The notes under the pieces were generated by a model. That model had not been told where the DNA came from, did no database searches, and worked only from the letters and a program-made list of their open reading frames with translations. 64,000 nt of DNA from Methanolobus zinderi (GTDB lineage: Archaea; Halobacteriota; Methanosarcinia; Methanosarcinales; Methanosarcinaceae). Both the position numbers and the translations under genes were made by a program. Shown in pieces: positions 19,242-28,201 of the stretch (positions are counted from its first letter, which is position 1; every line of letters starts with the position of its first letter). The stretch lies in the NCBI RefSeq assembly GCF_013388255.1, contig NZ_CP058215.1, positions 1,922,001-1,986,000 of the forward strand, written 5' to 3'.

Positions 19242-20030
19242 ATGCCTGCAAACGACATATCTATTCTGGGACTGATGCTTTGTTTTATTCTCCTGCTAAT
19301 TCCAATTGCAGTAAGCTATTACTTTAAACTGCAACTGATAGGGGCAACACTTGAAAGTTCCTTCAGAATGGCAATACAACTGGCACTTGTGGGTATCTTC
19401 CTGACATTTGTCTTTGATCTTAACAGCGCGATCATAAACATAATCTGGGTAATGGTTATGGTGATAGTGGCATCACATAATGTCCTGAAGAATGCTGAAC
19501 TTAAAATACAATCACTGATAGCCCCACTGATCATATCCTTTGCATTAACGAACATGGGAATGCTTCTGTACTTCAACTCCTTTATAATAGATCTTGCAAA
19601 CGTATTCGATGCCAGATATTTCATTCCCATAGGTGGTATGGTGCTTGGTAACTCCCTCAGGGCAAATATAGTAGGAATCAATGATTTTTGTGACCAGATA
19701 CAGAGAAACGAGAACAGATACCTTTCAAAATTATCCCTTGGCGCTGAAAAGCACGAAGCTCTTATGCCTTACATGCGAAAGAGTCTCAGAAACGCACTCA
19801 AGCCGACAATTGCAAACATGGCTACAATAGGTATAGTCTTCCTGCCGGGTATGATGACAGGACAGATACTGGGTGGTTCGAGCCCGCTTACAGCCATCGA
19901 ATATCAGATAGCTATCATGGTTGCGATATATGTAACTACGGTAATCAATGTGCTCATGGGCCTGATAATATTGATGTATCGCGGATTTGACGAGTATGGT
20001 ATGTTCAGGAAGAACCTGCTGAAAAGCTAA
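19242..20030 (+). CDS. fetB: ABC transporter permease, FetB/UPF0014 family
   Basis: Membrane permease of 262 residues with about seven hydrophobic helices. Family hallmarks are the FIPIGGMVLGNSLRANIVGIN segment and the cytoplasmic coupling stretch LSLGAEKHEALMPYMRKSLRNALKPTIANMATIGIVFLPGMMTGQILGG (given here by its ends and middle, about residues 155-210). It abuts fetA and must form a transporter with it. Proposed role is metal (iron) export or homeostasis by homology. Confidence 0.9.
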   Translation: MPANDISILGLMLCFILLLIPIAVSYYFKLQLIGATLESSFRMAIQLALVGIFLTFVFDLNSAIINIIWVMVMVIVASHNVLKNAELKIQSLIAPLIISFALTNMGMLLYFNSFIIDLANVFDARYFIPIGGMVLGNSLRANIVGINDFCDQIQRNENRYLSKLSLGAEKHEALMPYMRKSLRNALKPTIANMATIGIVFLPGMMTGQILGGSSPLTAIEYQIAIMVAIYVTTVINVLMGLIILMYRGFDEYGMFRKNLLKS

Positions 20031-20045
20031 ATAGGGCAGATAAGC

Positions 20046-20153
20046 TCAGATGAAGTAAAGCAGGATCGCAAGTATACCTGCCAGGCCAAGTCCGATGGCT
20101 AACATCAGTAGCATATATAAGACAAATTCAACATCTGCATCCATCAAATACAT
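20046..20153 (-). CDS. possible 35-residue membrane microprotein
   Basis: An open frame of 35 residues starting MYLMDADVEF, followed by one continuous hydrophobic helix (VLYMLLMLAIGLGLAGILAI). No ribosome site precedes either ATG (20153 or 20144), so if expressed it is leaderless or weakly translated. The even hydrophobic composition is unlikely by chance, but the length alone cannot prove a gene. It is convergent with fetB. Confidence 0.35.
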   Translation of the reverse strand: MYLMDADVEFVLYMLLMLAIGLGLAGILAILLYFI

Positions 20154-20285
20154 GTAGATTTTTTTAAGATAAGAGTTTTGTGCTTTCTTGCCAGCTCAAA
20201 TGGGATAAAGTCACGGAAAATGCTGATCCAGGCTGGCATGGAGCCTGAGTTGTATGAGATCAAAAACTCAGCTTCGATGTATCCA

Positions 20286-20318
<33 letters not shown>

Positions 20319-20467
20319 ATCAGAAACTAGAATTACCAAAACTCTTCGATCCTAAGATAATAGATATTAAAAGCTCCTTGTGGAGATACTGACTGACAGC
20401 GTGATGAAAAAAATAAAAATGGAGATAGAAAGTGGCAGACTATCGATAAGCCTGTTATGATTAGCGT

Positions 20468-20710
20468 TTAGTCGTTTTTACTGCATGTTCTGATGGATGT
20501 GATCATTTCCCAGTTGTAATATGTGTTTACTTTTTGATCATCCTCATCCTCGGTTATACGTACGAACTCCTCACCCAGAAAGAGTACGGCCTTTGAGTAA
20601 ACTTTCCCTTCATTTACCTGTATGCTGACCCCTTCTCTGAGTTTCCTTGAGAGAGTACCGTGAAGAGGGGATGACGCATACTCGAATACCTTTTCCCATG
20701 TATTTTTCAT
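20468..20710 (-). CDS. hypothetical small protein (80 aa)
   Basis: I do not recognise this protein. The 80 residues include a charged, mainly beta C-terminal half (VSIQVNEGKVYSKAVLFLGEEFVRITEDEDDQKVNTYYNWEMI) with no membrane segment and one Cys near the end. ATG 20710 is supported by AAGGTGAAATT directly upstream. It is transcribed alone, divergent from the lipoprotein at 20916. Confidence 0.7.
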   Translation of the reverse strand: MKNTWEKVFEYASSPLHGTLSRKLREGVSIQVNEGKVYSKAVLFLGEEFVRITEDEDDQKVNTYYNWEMITSIRTCSKND

Positions 20711-20915
20711 AATTTCACCTTTTAACAAGAAATAAATCCATTGGCAAGAACTGACTACATCAAGCTAGCACATTGACAGTAGTCGGAATCCTATGTATGT
20801 GTTATAATAAATAAAACTATCTACAACAAAATATTCAAAGAGTAGAGATCCATGAATACATATTTTAACATCCGATAGACTAATAGTAAGATAATAAGTG
20901 GTGGTGGGGTCGACA

Positions 20916-21335
20916 ATGCCAAAACAATATTACAAAATTTTATTCACATGCATCTTACTGTACATCCTTGTATCAGGGTGTGTTACAGAGGAACCATTAG
21001 AAACCGAGGAGGTAGCAGATAGCTTCAATGTCAGCCCCGGAACCGTTATTCACATCAACCAGATAGGCGGAGATTTAACTGTCAACAGTCATGCCGGGGA
21101 TACCGTTGAAATGACCGCACAAAAAAAAGCTTACTTCGGAGGCAGGGAGGAACTTGATAAAGTCAATATAGTTGCCACCGAAGGCAACAGAGAACTATTA
21201 ATCGAAATCGAATATCCGATATATGGCACTTCAAGCGTTAGTGTTGATATGCAGCTGGTAGTCCCGGAAGATTCCACTGTAAAGGTACTTGAAACAAGTG
21301 ATAATGACGGATATCTTAATTTAAATGGAGAATAA
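20916..21335 (+). CDS. short lipoprotein with a DUF4097-like beta repeat, possibly truncated
   Basis: Signal peptide MPKQYYK plus hydrophobic core ending in the lipobox LVSGC, with the lipid-modified Cys at residue 22. The mature part (GGDLTVNSHAGDTVEMTAQKK, then SSVSVDMQLVVPEDSTVKVLETSDNDG) resembles the start of DUF4097-type adhesin repeats. Such proteins usually continue for several more repeats after the LETSDNDG type of motif, but this one stops at 139 residues, so it may be 3' truncated. GGTGGGGT precedes the ATG at 20916. Confidence 0.75.
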   Translation: MPKQYYKILFTCILLYILVSGCVTEEPLETEEVADSFNVSPGTVIHINQIGGDLTVNSHAGDTVEMTAQKKAYFGGREELDKVNIVATEGNRELLIEIEYPIYGTSSVSVDMQLVVPEDSTVKVLETSDNDGYLNLNGE

Positions 21336-21347
21336 AACCGGGATAAT

Positions 21348-21361
21348 AGAATCCGGATTCT
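21348..21361. terminator. palindrome between convergent genes
   Basis: Perfect 14-base palindrome AGAATCCGGATTCT in the 47-base gap between convergent genes. It has no loop of its own. The location suggests a bidirectional termination role, but this is weak. Confidence 0.3.
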
Positions 21362-21382
21362 GTCATATAAAATCCTTCAGAG

Positions 21383-21706
21383 TCAATCGATATACTCATC
21401 CCTGCGGGGTGAGAATACCTCCACAGCCACAGAATCTTCCAGTATCTTTGCGGAATGTGGCATTTTTCCGGGAATGTTCCATGAATCACCTGCACCTGCT
21501 TCGAAGGTCTCATCACCGATGGTTAAGAGTATTTTTCCTGAAACAAGGTAACCGGTCTGCTCATGCATATGATCGTGCTGACCAAGTATACTTCCTTTCT
21601 TCATGACAAATTCAGTCATCAGGGTCTTTTCCCCGTAAACTATTGTCTTCATTCTTATGCCCGGTAAAACTTCTCTATAGCCTTCTTTATGGTGTCTGGC
21701 AAACAT
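21383..21706 (-). CDS. single-domain cupin protein
   Basis: Cupin beta-barrel of 107 residues. Metal-site motif 1 is visible as [18 protein letters not shown] (two His and Glu), and motif 2 as [16 protein letters not shown]. It begins [20 protein letters not shown]. No partner gene nearby gives a substrate. GGTGTC lies just upstream of ATG 21706. Family members range from sugar isomerases to small-molecule sensors, so no specific function is assigned. Confidence 0.85.
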   Translation of the reverse strand: MFARHHKEGYREVLPGIRMKTIVYGEKTLMTEFVMKKGSILGQHDHMHEQTGYLVSGKILLTIGDETFEAGAGDSWNIPGKMPHSAKILEDSVAVEVFSPRRDEYID

Positions 21707-21855
21707 GATGACACCAATTACCTTCACTAATTTATCTCTTTCTGTTTTCTGTATATGATTGTTATTGCTCTTGATTTCTGTTTTTTAATTGGATGTATTT
21801 ATGAGCACCATAAAACTTATAAAATTAAAAGAGAATATGACAGTGGGGTTATCTT

Positions 21856-22002
21856 ATGGGAGAATATGAAGAAACTATAAAAGATATACGTGAGACCCTG
21901 GGTATTCTGCCCGGATTTATGAAAGACCTTCCCAAGGAAGAGCTTGTGGAAGACTGGCATGTCTGGAAGCATGAAGGACCTGAGATGAACTTACATAAAT
22001 AA
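21856..22002 (+). pseudogene. N-terminal fragment of a carboxymuconolactone decarboxylase-like protein
   Basis: A 48-residue frame, starting MGEYEETIKDIRETLGILPGFMKDLP and ending WHVWKHEGPEMNLHK. It resembles the N-terminal helices of methanogen CMD/AhpD-like proteins, which normally continue into a domain with a CxxC active site. No such continuation is found in the next 160 bases in any frame. GTGGGG lies upstream of the ATG, so the fragment could still be translated. An 8-bp inverted repeat (AACAATTG / CAATTGTT) follows at about 22001-22037. Confidence 0.45.
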
Positions 22003-22167
22003 ACAATTGGAATTCGGGTCTCAGAATACAATTGTTCATAACACGATTATATGAATGAGGCCTCTGTATCTTTTTTAAACATAGCCTGCGCCTTTTACTT
22101 CACTTTTTAGAATCGTGAATACCACCGAAGATACAGGAACATATATCCGATACCGATGAACATATCG

Positions 22168-22950
22168 TCACATTTCGGTTACGGGTAGTGCATCCTGCAA
22201 AAAGTATTCGAACAGCTCCTTTCCCCATTCAACAGCCGATGGATTGGAACACATAATATGTGTGACATCGGTCTCACCATTGTTCTTCAAGAGACGCATG
22301 AGTATACAGTGATCATTAAAAGTATAGGTCAGAAGGTCCAGCTTTCCGGGATATACGAACATATCGATCAGTTCATTTCCGAGCAGCTTTTCGAAATCCT
22401 CGGATCTTTCCGATCGTAGTTTAGCAAATGCATCCTCGGTAATGACAAAATTTATGTTTACATTGTTGTTTGTAAGTTCTTCGAAGAAGGAAGGAAAATC
22501 CGGGTGGAAGTAAGTGGTTACCTTGTACATCGAGTCGGACTGTTTTGCATATTCATAATATTCCCTGTTCAATTCAAACATTTCACTTAAAGAGGGACTT
22601 ATTGTCCTGAAGTCCTGCAGTTCCCGGATCTTGATGAGAAGATGATCCGGTATGAAATCAAAAATATGTGTACCCCAGTAGTCAATATCATTATCGAGAA
22701 CTTTAACAGTACCCATCAGAGGGTGCATTTCGTCAACGACCAGTTTACCAATCGTAGTCAGTTCGTAAACATCATCATGGCCGGTGACCAGGAAATGATC
22801 CTCAAGTATCCTTATCTGCGGAAGTAAAGCCTGTCTTGTCGTATTCAGCCGATCCAGAAGATATTCCATACTACCAGGTTGTTCTTTCAGCAACAAAAGG
22901 GTTCTTTTCCTTTTCTCTGAACGGAATATAACATCGATAAGTGGCTTCAT
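22168..22950 (-). CDS. winged-helix transcriptional regulator with FilR1 (DUF1724) domain
   Basis: Methanogen-type regulator of 260 residues. An N-terminal winged helix (residues 1-75: SEKRKRTLLLLKEQPGSMEYLLDRLNTTRQALLPQIRILEDHFLV) is followed by the FilR1 sensor-like domain, with DYWGTHIFDFIPDHLL and a C-terminal SAVEWGKELFEYFLQDALPV. ATG 22950 follows GGAGGTG. It is one of three copies of this family in the window (others at 55.1 and 63.4 kb). Target unknown. A hairpin lies upstream at 23037. Confidence 0.88.
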   Translation of the reverse strand: MKPLIDVIFRSEKRKRTLLLLKEQPGSMEYLLDRLNTTRQALLPQIRILEDHFLVTGHDDVYELTTIGKLVVDEMHPLMGTVKVLDNDIDYWGTHIFDFIPDHLLIKIRELQDFRTISPSLSEMFELNREYYEYAKQSDSMYKVTTYFHPDFPSFFEELTNNNVNINFVITEDAFAKLRSERSEDFEKLLGNELIDMFVYPGKLDLLTYTFNDHCILMRLLKNNGETDVTHIMCSNPSAVEWGKELFEYFLQDALPVTEM

Positions 22951-23036
22951 ATATCCGGCACCTCCTGCAAAACGACAATAACCCGGTGAAATCATAAACT
23001 AAGTTGAGGAAATACTTAGATAACACAGTATATATT

Positions 23037-23059
23037 ACAAACGGTAGTTTACCGTTTGT
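23037..23059. terminator. perfect 10-bp hairpin between kef-type gene and FilR1 regulator
   Basis: ACAAACGGTA-gtt-TACCGTTTGT, a perfect 10-bp stem with a 3-base loop, ten bases past the stop of the antiporter gene and about 90 bases upstream of the regulator start. Most likely a terminator of the antiporter transcript, though no T-run follows on that strand. An operator for the regulator is the alternative. Confidence 0.5.
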
Positions 23060-23068
23060 ATAAAAAAA

Positions 23069-25102
23069 TTAATTTTCTGTATATTCTTGGTCTGTGGATC
23101 CGGAACAGCTCTCAAAGAACTTTCTTAAATTGAAGAGCTGATCCGGTTTACCCATCAGGATACAGATGTCATCTGACAATAGTTTTGTATCTGGATCAGG
23201 GTTTGAGATTATTTCCTCACCCCTGCGTATGGCCAGCAATGTTACTCCGTACTTCATCCTCATATCCAGGTTTCTTAAGGTGTGTCCATGGACATTACAT
23301 CCATCTTCCAGCCTGAGAGAAAGTACCTCAACACCCGGAAGTTCATTCTCAAGATCGAAACCTGCCTCACTTACCTCCAGAGACGATTTCCTGAGCATGC
23401 AATAACCATTAGCACGTAGTTCCCGGGTAAACCTGTTGATCTCATCTTCGGGAACAAGATACTTTTTAAGCAGACGTACGAAGATCTCAACGGATGTTTC
23501 ATATTCTTCGGGAATCACCTCGTCAGCGCCCATTTCATGCAGTGCCTTCATCTCAGTGAGATAGCGTGTTCTGGCAAGGACATACACATCGGGGTTCATC
23601 CGCTTTGCCACCTCTACAATCTTCCTTGTGGCTATATAGTCCGAAATTCCGACTACAAGTATACGGGCGGAATGAATATTCGCGGACTCCAGCACCGCCT
23701 CATGAGTTGCATCCCCATACAGGATCTTTTCACCATGCTTTTTCTCACGACGCACAGTCTCAGGATTTGTTTCTATCACCACATAGGGTATGCTTGCACT
23801 CTTAGCTGCATTTGAAACCGTCTTTCCGTTAAAGCCATAGCCGATTACGATCAGGTGATCTGAGATCCTTTCATCCTCTTTTTCTTCCACCTGCGTCAGA
23901 CCCTTTGAGTAAATACCATTGATCAGAATCCTGTTCGATGTCCTCTGAAGGATCCTATCCGCCATGTCGTGGGAAGAAGTTATTACGAATGGAGTGGCTG
24001 CCATTGTAAGTATTGAGACAGCAAGGAATGTCTGATAGAGTTCCCCGTTTATCAGTGCGACATCAAGCCCGAAACCTGCAAGTACGAAAGAGAATTCTCC
24101 CACCTGGGAGAGCCCGAGGCCGGTAATAAAAGCTGTTCTGAAAGGGTATCCAAGAAGGAAAGTAACTACACCTATAGTTATTGATTTTAGGACAAGTACC
24201 ACAGCCGCCAGAGCAAACAGGAGTACCAGATTGGATGTAAAGAAGCCTACATCCAGCAGCATCCCTATGGACACGAAGAAGAAACTCATGAAAATGTCCT
24301 TGAAGGGCATGATATTACCGATCGCCTGGTGACTGTATTCAGATTCCGAGATGATCAGGCCTGCAAGGAAAGCACCCAGAGCCAGTGACAGACCTGCGTT
24401 GGATGTAAGCCATGCAGTGGCAAGAACTATAAAGATAATACTGACAAGAAAGAGCTCCTTATTTCTGGTCTTGACAATCTGGAACAGCAGAGCAGGCATT
24501 ATCCACCTTGCACTTACCACCACAAGTAAGATAATACCAAGACCACGGAGTAAGAATTCCATTGCACCGGCATCAGAATCCCCGGGCACCCCTGCAAGTA
24601 TGGGTGTCAGCAGTATCATGGGTACTATAATGATATCCTGGAAGATCAGTATGCCAAGGGATGTTTTCCCATAGGGGGTGTAGATCTCACCCTTCTCCTG
24701 CAGCAGTTTGAGCACAATAGCGGTACTGCTCAGGGAGACCAGAAAGCCCATGAATATGGATGTACCGGTACTCAGCCCCATATATATGCATATATAGTAG
24801 ACCAGAACCGTGGTGATGGCCACCTGCAGGCCTCCGCCAGCAAGTACTGCTTTTTTAATGTCCCAGAGATCCTTGAGGGACATCTCAATGCCTATTGTGA
24901 AAAGCAGCAGGATTATACCGATCTCAGCAAGGGCCTCGACTTCCTCCACACCTGTGATTATACCAAGTCCGTGGGGACCTGCAAGTATACCTGTTACGAG
25001 AAAGCCCAGAACCGAGGAGAGTTTCATCCTGTGAAAAAGCAGGAGTATGATCATCGACAGACCAAATATAATTCCGATATCAGTGAGCAACGTTAATTCC
25101 AT
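23069..25102 (-). CDS. CPA2-family cation:proton antiporter with TrkA-N and TrkA-C domains (Kef type)
   Basis: Monovalent cation/proton antiporter or K+ efflux protein, 677 residues. The membrane part (about 1-385) has a dozen helices with GFLVTGILAGPHGLG, LLLFTIGIEMS, FQDIIIVP and LGLSQVGEFSF, typical of CPA2. The cytoplasmic part has a Rossmann TrkA-N domain starting at LIVIGYGFNGKTV, with ADEVIPEEYETS, then a TrkA-C domain (about 590-665). It stands as a single gene preceded by AGGTTGA. Along with TrkAH at 46.9-49.7 kb it makes the region rich in K+ handling. Ion specificity is not determinable here. Confidence 0.92.
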   Translation of the reverse strand: MELTLLTDIGIIFGLSMIILLLFHRMKLSSVLGFLVTGILAGPHGLGIITGVEEVEALAEIGIILLLFTIGIEMSLKDLWDIKKAVLAGGGLQVAITTVLVYYICIYMGLSTGTSIFMGFLVSLSSTAIVLKLLQEKGEIYTPYGKTSLGILIFQDIIIVPMILLTPILAGVPGDSDAGAMEFLLRGLGIILLVVVSARWIMPALLFQIVKTRNKELFLVSIIFIVLATAWLTSNAGLSLALGAFLAGLIISESEYSHQAIGNIMPFKDIFMSFFFVSIGMLLDVGFFTSNLVLLFALAAVVLVLKSITIGVVTFLLGYPFRTAFITGLGLSQVGEFSFVLAGFGLDVALINGELYQTFLAVSILTMAATPFVITSSHDMADRILQRTSNRILINGIYSKGLTQVEEKEDERISDHLIVIGYGFNGKTVSNAAKSASIPYVVIETNPETVRREKKHGEKILYGDATHEAVLESANIHSARILVVGISDYIATRKIVEVAKRMNPDVYVLARTRYLTEMKALHEMGADEVIPEEYETSVEIFVRLLKKYLVPEDEINRFTRELRANGYCMLRKSSLEVSEAGFDLENELPGVEVLSLRLEDGCNVHGHTLRNLDMRMKYGVTLLAIRRGEEIISNPDPDTKLLSDDICILMGKPDQLFNLRKFFESCSGSTDQEYTEN

Positions 25103-25238
25103 AGTTCAACCTGGCACATATGACTTTTTGTGTCTAGATTGGTCTGTATGATATAAAAATAAAAGGGAAAAAAGGGAAGGAGATGTTATTAGAACAGAAA
25201 ATACAATTCTTTTTGGATAGCAAATGATAGGGGAGGAA

Positions 25239-25478
25239 TCAGAGTCCTGCCCTATCAACTATGGTATCGGCAACTGCTTTTGAACTTCTAAACGGGAAGT
25301 CAGATGGTTTGAGCAGTGAACCTGCTTCACCGGCGGTTACCGCAACGTCCCCTGACCTGCATGTGGTATCGGCACCTGCAGGGAAGGCGGAAAGCAATTC
25401 TTCCGGGGTTTCTATGGGAAATGTTGCATTTTCAAGACCTGCGACAATCTGGCTGTGGATATCGTCTTTTACACTCAT
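25239..25478 (-). CDS. MTH865-family small protein
   Basis: A 79-residue protein of the MTH865-like family (a small helical fold of unknown function, widespread in methanogens). It starts MSVKDDIHSQIVAGLENATFPIETPEELLSAFP and contains the conserved CRSGDVAVTAGEAGSLL and PFRSSKAVADTIV. ATG 25478 is chosen for the GAGGAATTC ribosome site and family fit. A much longer upstream extension is discarded. It is monocistronic. Confidence 0.85.
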   Translation of the reverse strand: MSVKDDIHSQIVAGLENATFPIETPEELLSAFPAGADTTCRSGDVAVTAGEAGSLLKPSDFPFRSSKAVADTIVDRAGL

Positions 25479-25665
25479 TTGAATTCCTCTTTTCTTTATC
25501 GTCGTCTGAATCATTTCCCGGGAAAGGAGGCAGCAAATAGTAATTGTACAGTTTCTGGTATATAGTTTAGCGTCACTGCAGTATACAAAGTACATCTGGG
25601 TATACGACAATGACTTTGAAGTATTGTCCAGAAACCTTTTTAGAGATTGACTCGTAATCAGAAGT

Positions 25666-26442
25666 ATGAAGAAAACAGAGGATTTTGAAACCGAATTCTC
25701 GGAAATAAAATCAAAACTTTTCGATATTCATAATGACATGAAGTCATTCATAGAGCATGCAAACCAGCAGCATATGGAAAACGTCCTGCAACATCTTAAA
25801 AAGGACTATAATACGACCATTGCCAATCACCTTACAGACGAGATAAGGATTGGACTCTCAAAGAACATGGTACGCAAATGCGAAAGGAAAGACGAATGCA
25901 CGTCAATATTTACCGATCTGCTGGACAAGAATACCGACATGATAAGAAAGGACAGGATATCCGGAAGGTCAATCGAAGAAAACAGGGCAAAGATGGATGA
26001 GCTCAAAGGAATACTGCCCTATAAGAAATGTGATAAGTGCTATTCGGAACTTACAGAGCTTTTTTCAAAACAGGTGAACCTGATGCATTCCATGAACATA
26101 TACGATATGAACAGGGAGCAGGGCAAGGACATGAGATCACTGCCGATACAGACCGTCGTTGATGATATTCTTGAACCTGTCTGCCATCCGAAACGCATGG
26201 AGATTCTCAGGGCTGTTTATACGGAAACCAGGACGTTTTCCTCACTTTCGGAAATTACCGGACTAAGGGGAGGTAACCTCCTCTTCCACCTCCAGAAACT
26301 CTCAGAGTCAGGACTTATCATGCAGAGACATGAAAGAGGAGATTATATGATCACAGCCCGCGGATTCAGGATAATGGAAGGTGTCAGTGATATCCACACA
26401 TCACTGAATACGGATACTGAAAAAGAAAAGATTCAGATCTAG
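25666..26442 (+). CDS. cysteine-containing winged-helix transcriptional regulator
   Basis: A 258-residue protein with a helical, partly coiled-coil N-terminal two-thirds and an ArsR-like winged helix at about residues 170-240 (HPKRMEILRAVYTETRTFSSLSEITGLRGGNLLFHLQKLSESGLI). Two cysteine pairs, KCERKDEC and KKCDKCYSEL, lie in the helical part and could bind a metal or act as a redox switch (inference). I do not recognise a named family. Its stop is one base from that of hemD on the other strand, so the two transcripts run into each other. Confidence 0.8.
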   Translation: MKKTEDFETEFSEIKSKLFDIHNDMKSFIEHANQQHMENVLQHLKKDYNTTIANHLTDEIRIGLSKNMVRKCERKDECTSIFTDLLDKNTDMIRKDRISGRSIEENRAKMDELKGILPYKKCDKCYSELTELFSKQVNLMHSMNIYDMNREQGKDMRSLPIQTVVDDILEPVCHPKRMEILRAVYTETRTFSSLSEITGLRGGNLLFHLQKLSESGLIMQRHERGDYMITARGFRIMEGVSDIHTSLNTDTEKEKIQI

Positions 26443-26443
26443 A

Positions 26444-27259
26444 TCACGAATTTATCTTTGAATCATTATAAGCCTGCATGGATACTTCCAATGTTTCCTC
26501 GAAGGTAAAATTATCCGGTTCGACACCACCCCTGACACGGTTGAGCCTGAGTGTCTGTGCGGTTGCATCACCCATGACAGCGACTACAGAGTTATTCAAT
26601 ATCTCGACAATAGCCTTTTCATGTCCGAGCCTTTTGGCGTGATCCAGGAAGTTGTTAACCATTGTACAGTTAGTGAAGGCAAAAACATCTATACCGCCCT
26701 CCACGCTTTTTTCGATGAGCTCTTTCTGAGCCTCCCCATCAGGATCTATGTAATTATAGACGATCGTCTCATAAACGGTTGCACCGAAGTTCTCCAGGCC
26801 GTCAACAAGTGTTGATGAGCATGAATAAACCCTGGCAATGTCTACAACAGCTCCCTCCGTGTTGTCACGCAGATAATCCACAAGCCCTTCGGCACTGTAA
26901 TGGGAAGGCATTCCCTCCACCCTCACAGCAGCCGCCTCAAGAGACTTCTTTGTATCAGGGTCCGAAGCGATGACATTTAGACGACTCAAAGCTTCAACAA
27001 ACTGTTCTTTTAAGGAATAGGGAAGCTTACGCAGTATAAAATCAATTGCAGATACTCCACAGATGATCACATAATCGCTTTCTTTCTTCATAACATGCGT
27101 GAAGAAATTATCGAAGCCTCCATCTTTTACATTGTTCTCTTCAACCATTGGAATGGGAAGAGGCTCAAAACCCATGGACTCAGCAAACTTTACCGAGCCC
27201 GGGAGGTTTACATCTGCTTCCATTATTGCAATTACAGGTTTACCATTATTGTCTGTCAT
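26444..27259 (-). CDS. hemD: uroporphyrinogen-III synthase
   Basis: Cyclises hydroxymethylbilane with inversion of ring D. The 271 residues show the two-lobe pattern of HemD: an N-terminal lobe with AESMGFEPLPIPMVE, a hinge near KKSLEAAAVRVEGMPSHYSAEGLVDYL, and a second lobe with YNYIDPDG and FTNCTMVNNFLDHAKRLG. HemD is poorly conserved, so the call rests on the overall pattern and conserved Tyr and Thr/Ser-rich loops. It lies away from the main heme operon and appears monocistronic, with TATA-like sequence just upstream (about 27280-27300). Confidence 0.85.
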   Translation of the reverse strand: MTDNNGKPVIAIMEADVNLPGSVKFAESMGFEPLPIPMVEENNVKDGGFDNFFTHVMKKESDYVIICGVSAIDFILRKLPYSLKEQFVEALSRLNVIASDPDTKKSLEAAAVRVEGMPSHYSAEGLVDYLRDNTEGAVVDIARVYSCSSTLVDGLENFGATVYETIVYNYIDPDGEAQKELIEKSVEGGIDVFAFTNCTMVNNFLDHAKRLGHEKAIVEILNNSVVAVMGDATAQTLRLNRVRGGVEPDNFTFEETLEVSMQAYNDSKINS

Positions 27260-27384
27260 GATCTGAAAATCCTTTGAAGTTATATAGTCAGTTTTATACT
27301 TTTATGGGGATGAAGCTTTTTTAAGCTTTTCTTCAGGAGTCCCATGAATTCACCTTCTAAAGACATACAAAAAGGAATATATAG

Positions 27385-27690
27385 CTAAGAAGCATAGAGG
27401 AGGATACAGTTAACTTACCTGATGAGTTAATAGGGGACATCCCGTTTATCTACTTCTTCTAGGTTAATTGCGAATAAAGAGAATTGATCGTATCGATTAC
27501 AGGATAATGTTCCCGTCTCAATTAATCTGTCCGGATGTCACAAGTTGAAGTTTTCCAGAGGGATAACTCTGTTGTTGCCTCAAGATCGGTTTTTGTGCCA
27601 GGTGCAGTAGTGGAGAACAGGTTTTAGTCAGTTGGATCGCACGATAATTCTCAAGTCCGGTAAACCGGAAAATTGGTACAAAATAAAGGA
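27385..27690 (+). promoter_or_regulatory. long 5' leader of the RGG/zinc protein gene
   Basis: A TATA-like ATATATAG at about 27377-27384 would start transcription near 27405-27410, some 285 bases before the coding start. The interval has no gene. Its last part holds a compact hairpin TCCGGT-aa-ACCGGA (27656-27669), 21 bases before the ATG. Such a long leader is unusual in this window and suggests post-transcriptional control, for example by temperature. The transcription start is predicted, not known. Confidence 0.4.
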
Positions 27691-27978
27691 ATGAAACTAA
27701 ACATGAGAGACGATAACAGAGGCGGCAACAATAGAAAGGGTGGCTACAACAAATCAGGTGGCCCAAGAGGCGACAGAGGAAACAGAGACGGTGGTTACAA
27801 GCCAAGAGGCGGAGGCGGCAGAGGTGGCGGTTATAAGCCAAGTGGCCCCAGAGAAATGCACAAGGCAATATGTTCTGACTGCAAACAGGAAACAGAAGTA
27901 CCGTTCAAACCATCCGGTGACAGGCCTGTATACTGCAGGGAATGTTTCCAGAATCACAGACCACCAAGAAAGTACTGA
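27691..27978 (+). CDS. RGG-rich protein with CxxC-x17-CxxC zinc ribbon
   Basis: The N-terminal half (residues 5-55) is an Arg/Gly/Asn-rich tract with RGG and GGYK repeats typical of RNA-binding, unstructured tails. The C-terminal 45 residues hold a zinc ribbon with CSDC and CREC separated by 17 residues (the CxxC-x17-CxxC family first noted in Methanosarcina). The start is ATG 27691 or 27703. AAAGGA directly precedes the former. A clear terminator follows. Likely an RNA-binding or chaperone protein. A role in cold adaptation is plausible by analogy only. Confidence 0.85.
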   Translation: MKLNMRDDNRGGNNRKGGYNKSGGPRGDRGNRDGGYKPRGGGGRGGGYKPSGPREMHKAICSDCKQETEVPFKPSGDRPVYCRECFQNHRPPRKY

Positions 27979-28008
27979 TAGCTTTCACAGAATCCACTAA
28001 CTAATGGC

Positions 28009-28046
28009 CTGGCAGGAAAACATCCCTGCCAGACAGAATATTTTTT
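28009..28046 (+). terminator. intrinsic-type terminator
   Basis: Perfect 8-bp stem CTGGCAGG / CCTGCCAG with an 8-base loop, followed by an AT stretch ending in six T (28041-28046). It ends the RGG/zinc protein transcript. Confidence 0.7.
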
Positions 28047-28170
28047 CGCCTTTTGCTGCTTTTTGTTGATATTTCTCATTTATTGACACCTGATCCGGCA
28101 TCTGGAATCATTATCTGAATCCAGTAAATAGGATTACTATATTCTATATTAATGCCACAATCAAAAAAAG

Positions 28171-28178
28171 TATTTATC
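28171..28178 (+). promoter_or_regulatory. TATA box for the MscS gene, leaderless transcript
   Basis: TATTTATC preceded by an A-tract (BRE-like). It lies about 28 bases before the ATG at 28202, which itself has no ribosome site, so transcription probably starts at or within a few bases of the start codon. Confidence 0.55.
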
Positions 28179-28201
28179 CCAACCCATCATTCAAAATAGT
28201 G

